DNA of 64,000 nucleotides from Theropithecus gelada (lineage: Eukaryota > Chordata > Mammalia > Primates > Cercopithecidae), in assembly GCF_003255815.1 (NCBI RefSeq), contig NC_037686.1:62968125-63032124 (forward strand), read 5' to 3'. Position 1 is the stretch's first letter. Each line of letters starts with the position of its first letter. The position numbers were made by a program, and so were the translations under genes. Shown here one piece after another: positions 61,204-64,000 of this stretch. The notes below the pieces were generated by a model. That model searched no databases and was not told the origin of the DNA. It was given only the letters and a program-made list of their open reading frames with translations.

Positions 61204-62599
61204 CTAAGAACACAAAGTACTGAAGTCGAACTTTCGTGATACACAAATGTCTATCGTAAAAGGGCTTGTAATTACAAGTAATTATATATCAACAAAGTAT
61301 AATAAGTAGTCACAATTATACTGCCATTACTAGTAATAACTTACTTCTAAAAAATCTTGCATATATAACTATAATGATTTATTCAAGTTATAAAATAAAC
61401 ATCAGAAACAAAAAATAATCAATAACTACAAATGAGACAGACTCACTTATTGAGTAAACTTCAATAAGTACATCTGGGAATTAAATCTATAACTCCTGTC
61501 TTCAAATCTAGTGATCTATTCTCAACCATAAAAAGTATCACAGACTGCCGACCAGAGTCCAAACGTTAAGATGAACCCTCAGGAGAGTAATGACGCTCAT
61601 AACGGAAGTGTGATAACACTACAATGTATCAAAATCTTCTTACATCGGGGTCAAACAGATTCCTGTCAAAAATGAAAATACAAACACCTTTTCCTTATCT
61701 GGAAGGGATCAGGAATAAGTTCAGCTGAGTGGCGAAGTGGGAGACTTTTCAAGAAAAGTTTAAATACTGTATGCCACTGAACAATGAAATAGAGAAACAG
61801 AAAAACCACCGAGTGGACAAAGGTCACTGAGGCGGCAGATATTGAGACAACCATGTATCCGTCACTCCTCTGACAGGTTCTTGAACTACCTAGAAACTGG
61901 ACAAATTTTAAGCAATAATACAAGTTGCCAGGTTTTAAGAACTACCTATAAGACAACGATTAAAACACGCATCATTAGAGTGGCCCTCCTACTCCAGACG
62001 AGAGCAGGCTGCCTTCTGGATGTAGGCCTGCCACCCTGAGCCCCTGCATCATAACTTTTATCTCACTTTATGACAACTAATAATAAAGAATAATTGCTAA
62101 TAAGAGCTATATTCCCAGTTACACGCTAAATGCTGAAAGGGCAGGGCCCATGTCTGCGTGGTGTGCTGCTACCTTTCCACAGCTCATAGATACATAGTAA
62201 GACACCCAATAAATACTTCCTGAATCTAACACAAAGTAGATATTTACTGCAATACTGTTAACTGATATCATCTCCAGAGGACTAATAAGTCAGGCAAACT
62301 TTCTCCCTCTCCATTTCCTGAGTTACCTCAAGAGAGCTTAGAAAGGCTAAACACCTACCTAATAGTTTTCCTTTGTTCCTTACATTCTAAGTCAATGATA
62401 TCTATATTCACATCTGGGGTTGTCAGTTGAGAGACAGGTATCACCCCTAGTAAATGTGGCTAGAGATGAGGTATGTAAAGCATGTATTTGTGCATCTTGT
62501 TCTCTGGTATATACATTTAGCATCTTTTTAGGTTTCGCACAGGATGCCAGAATTCAGTTATTCCTATATATGTATATAATTCTTTAATACTTTTGAGTA
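61204..62599. other. Upstream intron, with a probable L2 piece
   Basis: 62125-62230 (gggcagggcccatgtctgcg, catagtaagacacccaataaa) follows the LINE2 3' end. 61640-61990 is GC-richer but has no RTTN match in either direction. No exon found. Confidence 0.5.
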
Positions 62600-62938
62600 C
62601 AGTCATGCCCTGCATAACAATGTTACAGTCAATAGTGGATCACATATACAACAGTGGTCTCATAGGATTACATTACTATATTTTTCTAAACATTTTCTAT
62701 GTTTAGATACACAAATGCCACTGTGTTACAACTGCCTACGGTGTTCAGTACAGTAACATGCTGTACAGGTTTGCAGCCTAGAAGCAATAGGCTATGTGAT
62801 ATAGCTTAGGTATGTATGTAGTAAGTTATTATTACTTAGTTTTGTGTACGGTACGTTCTATGATGTTCACACAAGGACAAAATCACCTAACAAAGCATTT
62901 CTCGGGATGCATCCATGTCATTAAGCAACGCATGACTG
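62600..62938 (+). mobile_element. Tigger-type (Tc1/mariner) non-autonomous DNA transposon
   Basis: Terminal inverted repeats cagtcatgc (62600-62608) and gcatgactg (62930-62938), longer imperfect homology inside, and a TA just left of the first repeat. Interior: gtttagatacacaaatgcca, cagtaacatgctgtacaggtt, gcctagaagcaataggctat. No transposase. Confidence 0.85.
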
Positions 62939-64000
62939 TGTATTTATGTATAAGGTACTCTATGAAGTTCTAAGAATACAAGATTAGCCAGTGGACAGGG
63001 TTCCTGTCTTCATGGAGTTTATGGATGGGTTGGTAGGATGGGGCAGAATTAATACAATAAGGAAAACAAATATGTCATTTGAATTGTTTTAAGTTCTGTA
63101 TAATAGAGAATTATCTTACCCAAAGAAAGATCTGGCCTTGCCTTGCACTACACTCCTGGGGATGTCCTACCTTAGAATGTCTTTATTAACCTGAGGACCT
63201 TGAGCTCCTTGAAAAGCAAACAAGATATGACCCCATTGTGTTAATTCTCCAAATTGGGGGTTTGTTCAAGTCAAGAGTACCACACTAGCACGTTAATTAA
63301 CAGGGAAGAGCCTTTCTGCACGTGTAGAAGACAACCCCTGAGAACACAAGCACATTAACTCCCTCTGCCCTACTTCTTCCTGTATCACCCATAACACTAC
63401 TCTCTATACTGCAGAGATATTTTAAAGACTCTATAATTTTCCTTCTTCTATTCTCTTAATGGTTTAGTTAACTTCCACCTACTTCCTTATTTTTCAGTCC
63501 AATGATCTCTCTATAAATAAGCTGCTGTATTTTCCTGATGTAAGCTTTGGGAAACACAAATTATCCATTGTCAGAAGAATGTCTGTCCATTCTTCCTAGC
63601 CTTTTCAACCAACTATTCCTCTTTAGCCCTGCTTATCCATCTCGACTCTAAGCATTTTTTTCTTTTTTCAGTAAGGGAAAATCTAACCACTGTTACCTAA
63701 AAATAATAATAGAAAAGATTCATGTTGCAATGACAGAGAAGGAAAAAAAAAACAGTATCATTCTCCTTCTTTTCATTAACTGAAACAATGCTTACATTAA
63801 TGGCGGTCAAAGAAAGGATTCATTTTCAGTTTCCCAAGTAAGAACACAGCTACATGGGATTAAAATATCTACATAACTCTGGTATATGAGACACTTACAA
63901 AAAACTTAATATTCAGAACAGATTTTTACAAAAGGATCACTCTGGGAGACTAACAATTTCTAAAGAGAAGATGGGAAAGCACTATAATTTTTACCATCTA
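62939..64000. other. Upstream intron to the window end
   Basis: 62945-63110 resembles an ancient MIR/L2-like repeat (ttcctgtcttcatggagttta). The remainder is AT-rich to the end. No RTTN exon was recognised up to 64000. Confidence 0.45.

Noticed and set aside
61204..64000. Search for the preceding RTTN exon
   Set aside because: No block matching the residues expected before VRSQALKLL with a fitting phase was found, so the exon is taken to lie outside the window.

Overview
The window is a stretch of primate nuclear genome and lies entirely inside one protein-coding gene on the minus strand. Fifteen short blocks with GT-AG borders translate, in descending coordinate order, into one continuous reading frame that I recognise as RTTN (rotatin), a large helical-repeat protein of centrioles and ciliary basal bodies. 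The reading phase agrees across all 14 internal junctions. Together the blocks total 2,065 nt, about 688 residues. By my memory of the human protein (about 2,226 residues) this is roughly residues 800-1,490. Neither the first nor the last exon is present: the 5' part of the gene lies beyond position 64000 and the 3' part lies before position 1.

The organism is an anthropoid primate, most likely an Old World monkey. AluJ, AluS and AluY copies and L1PA-type LINEs give the primate assignment. The Alu at 20238-20537 carries bases I associate with the cercopithecoid AluYR lineage, and several residues differ from the human protein as I remember it. This is not a microbial, plasmid or phage window. 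It has no CRISPR array, operon, rRNA or recognisable tRNA.

Layout, low to high coordinate: 1-8886 is the intron after the last visible exon, with LINE and Alu fragments. 8887-15034 holds four exons (15 to 12 in window order) and, between the first two of them, a complete but decayed MaLR retrotransposon with both LTRs and a MER2 DNA transposon inside it. 15035-24787 is an intron with a long antisense-oriented L1, a young Alu and a twin-primed L1. Exon 11 (24788-25007) sits between Alu copies and between two inverted L1 elements. 29991-44034 holds exons 10 to 7 among L1, MIR, L2, MLT1 and AluS copies. 44035-49954 is mostly L1. 49955-61203 holds exons 6 to 1, with an L2, Alus, a hAT remnant and a second twin-primed L1. 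61204-64000 is the upstream intron, with a Tigger-type element.

Nothing here looks like a new biological system. The points worth a second look are structural: paired inverted L1s bracketing one exon, two twin-priming insertions, an Alu with an internal duplication, a donor-like motif abutting an acceptor at exon 14, and long T tracts acting as the polypyrimidine tracts of two acceptors.
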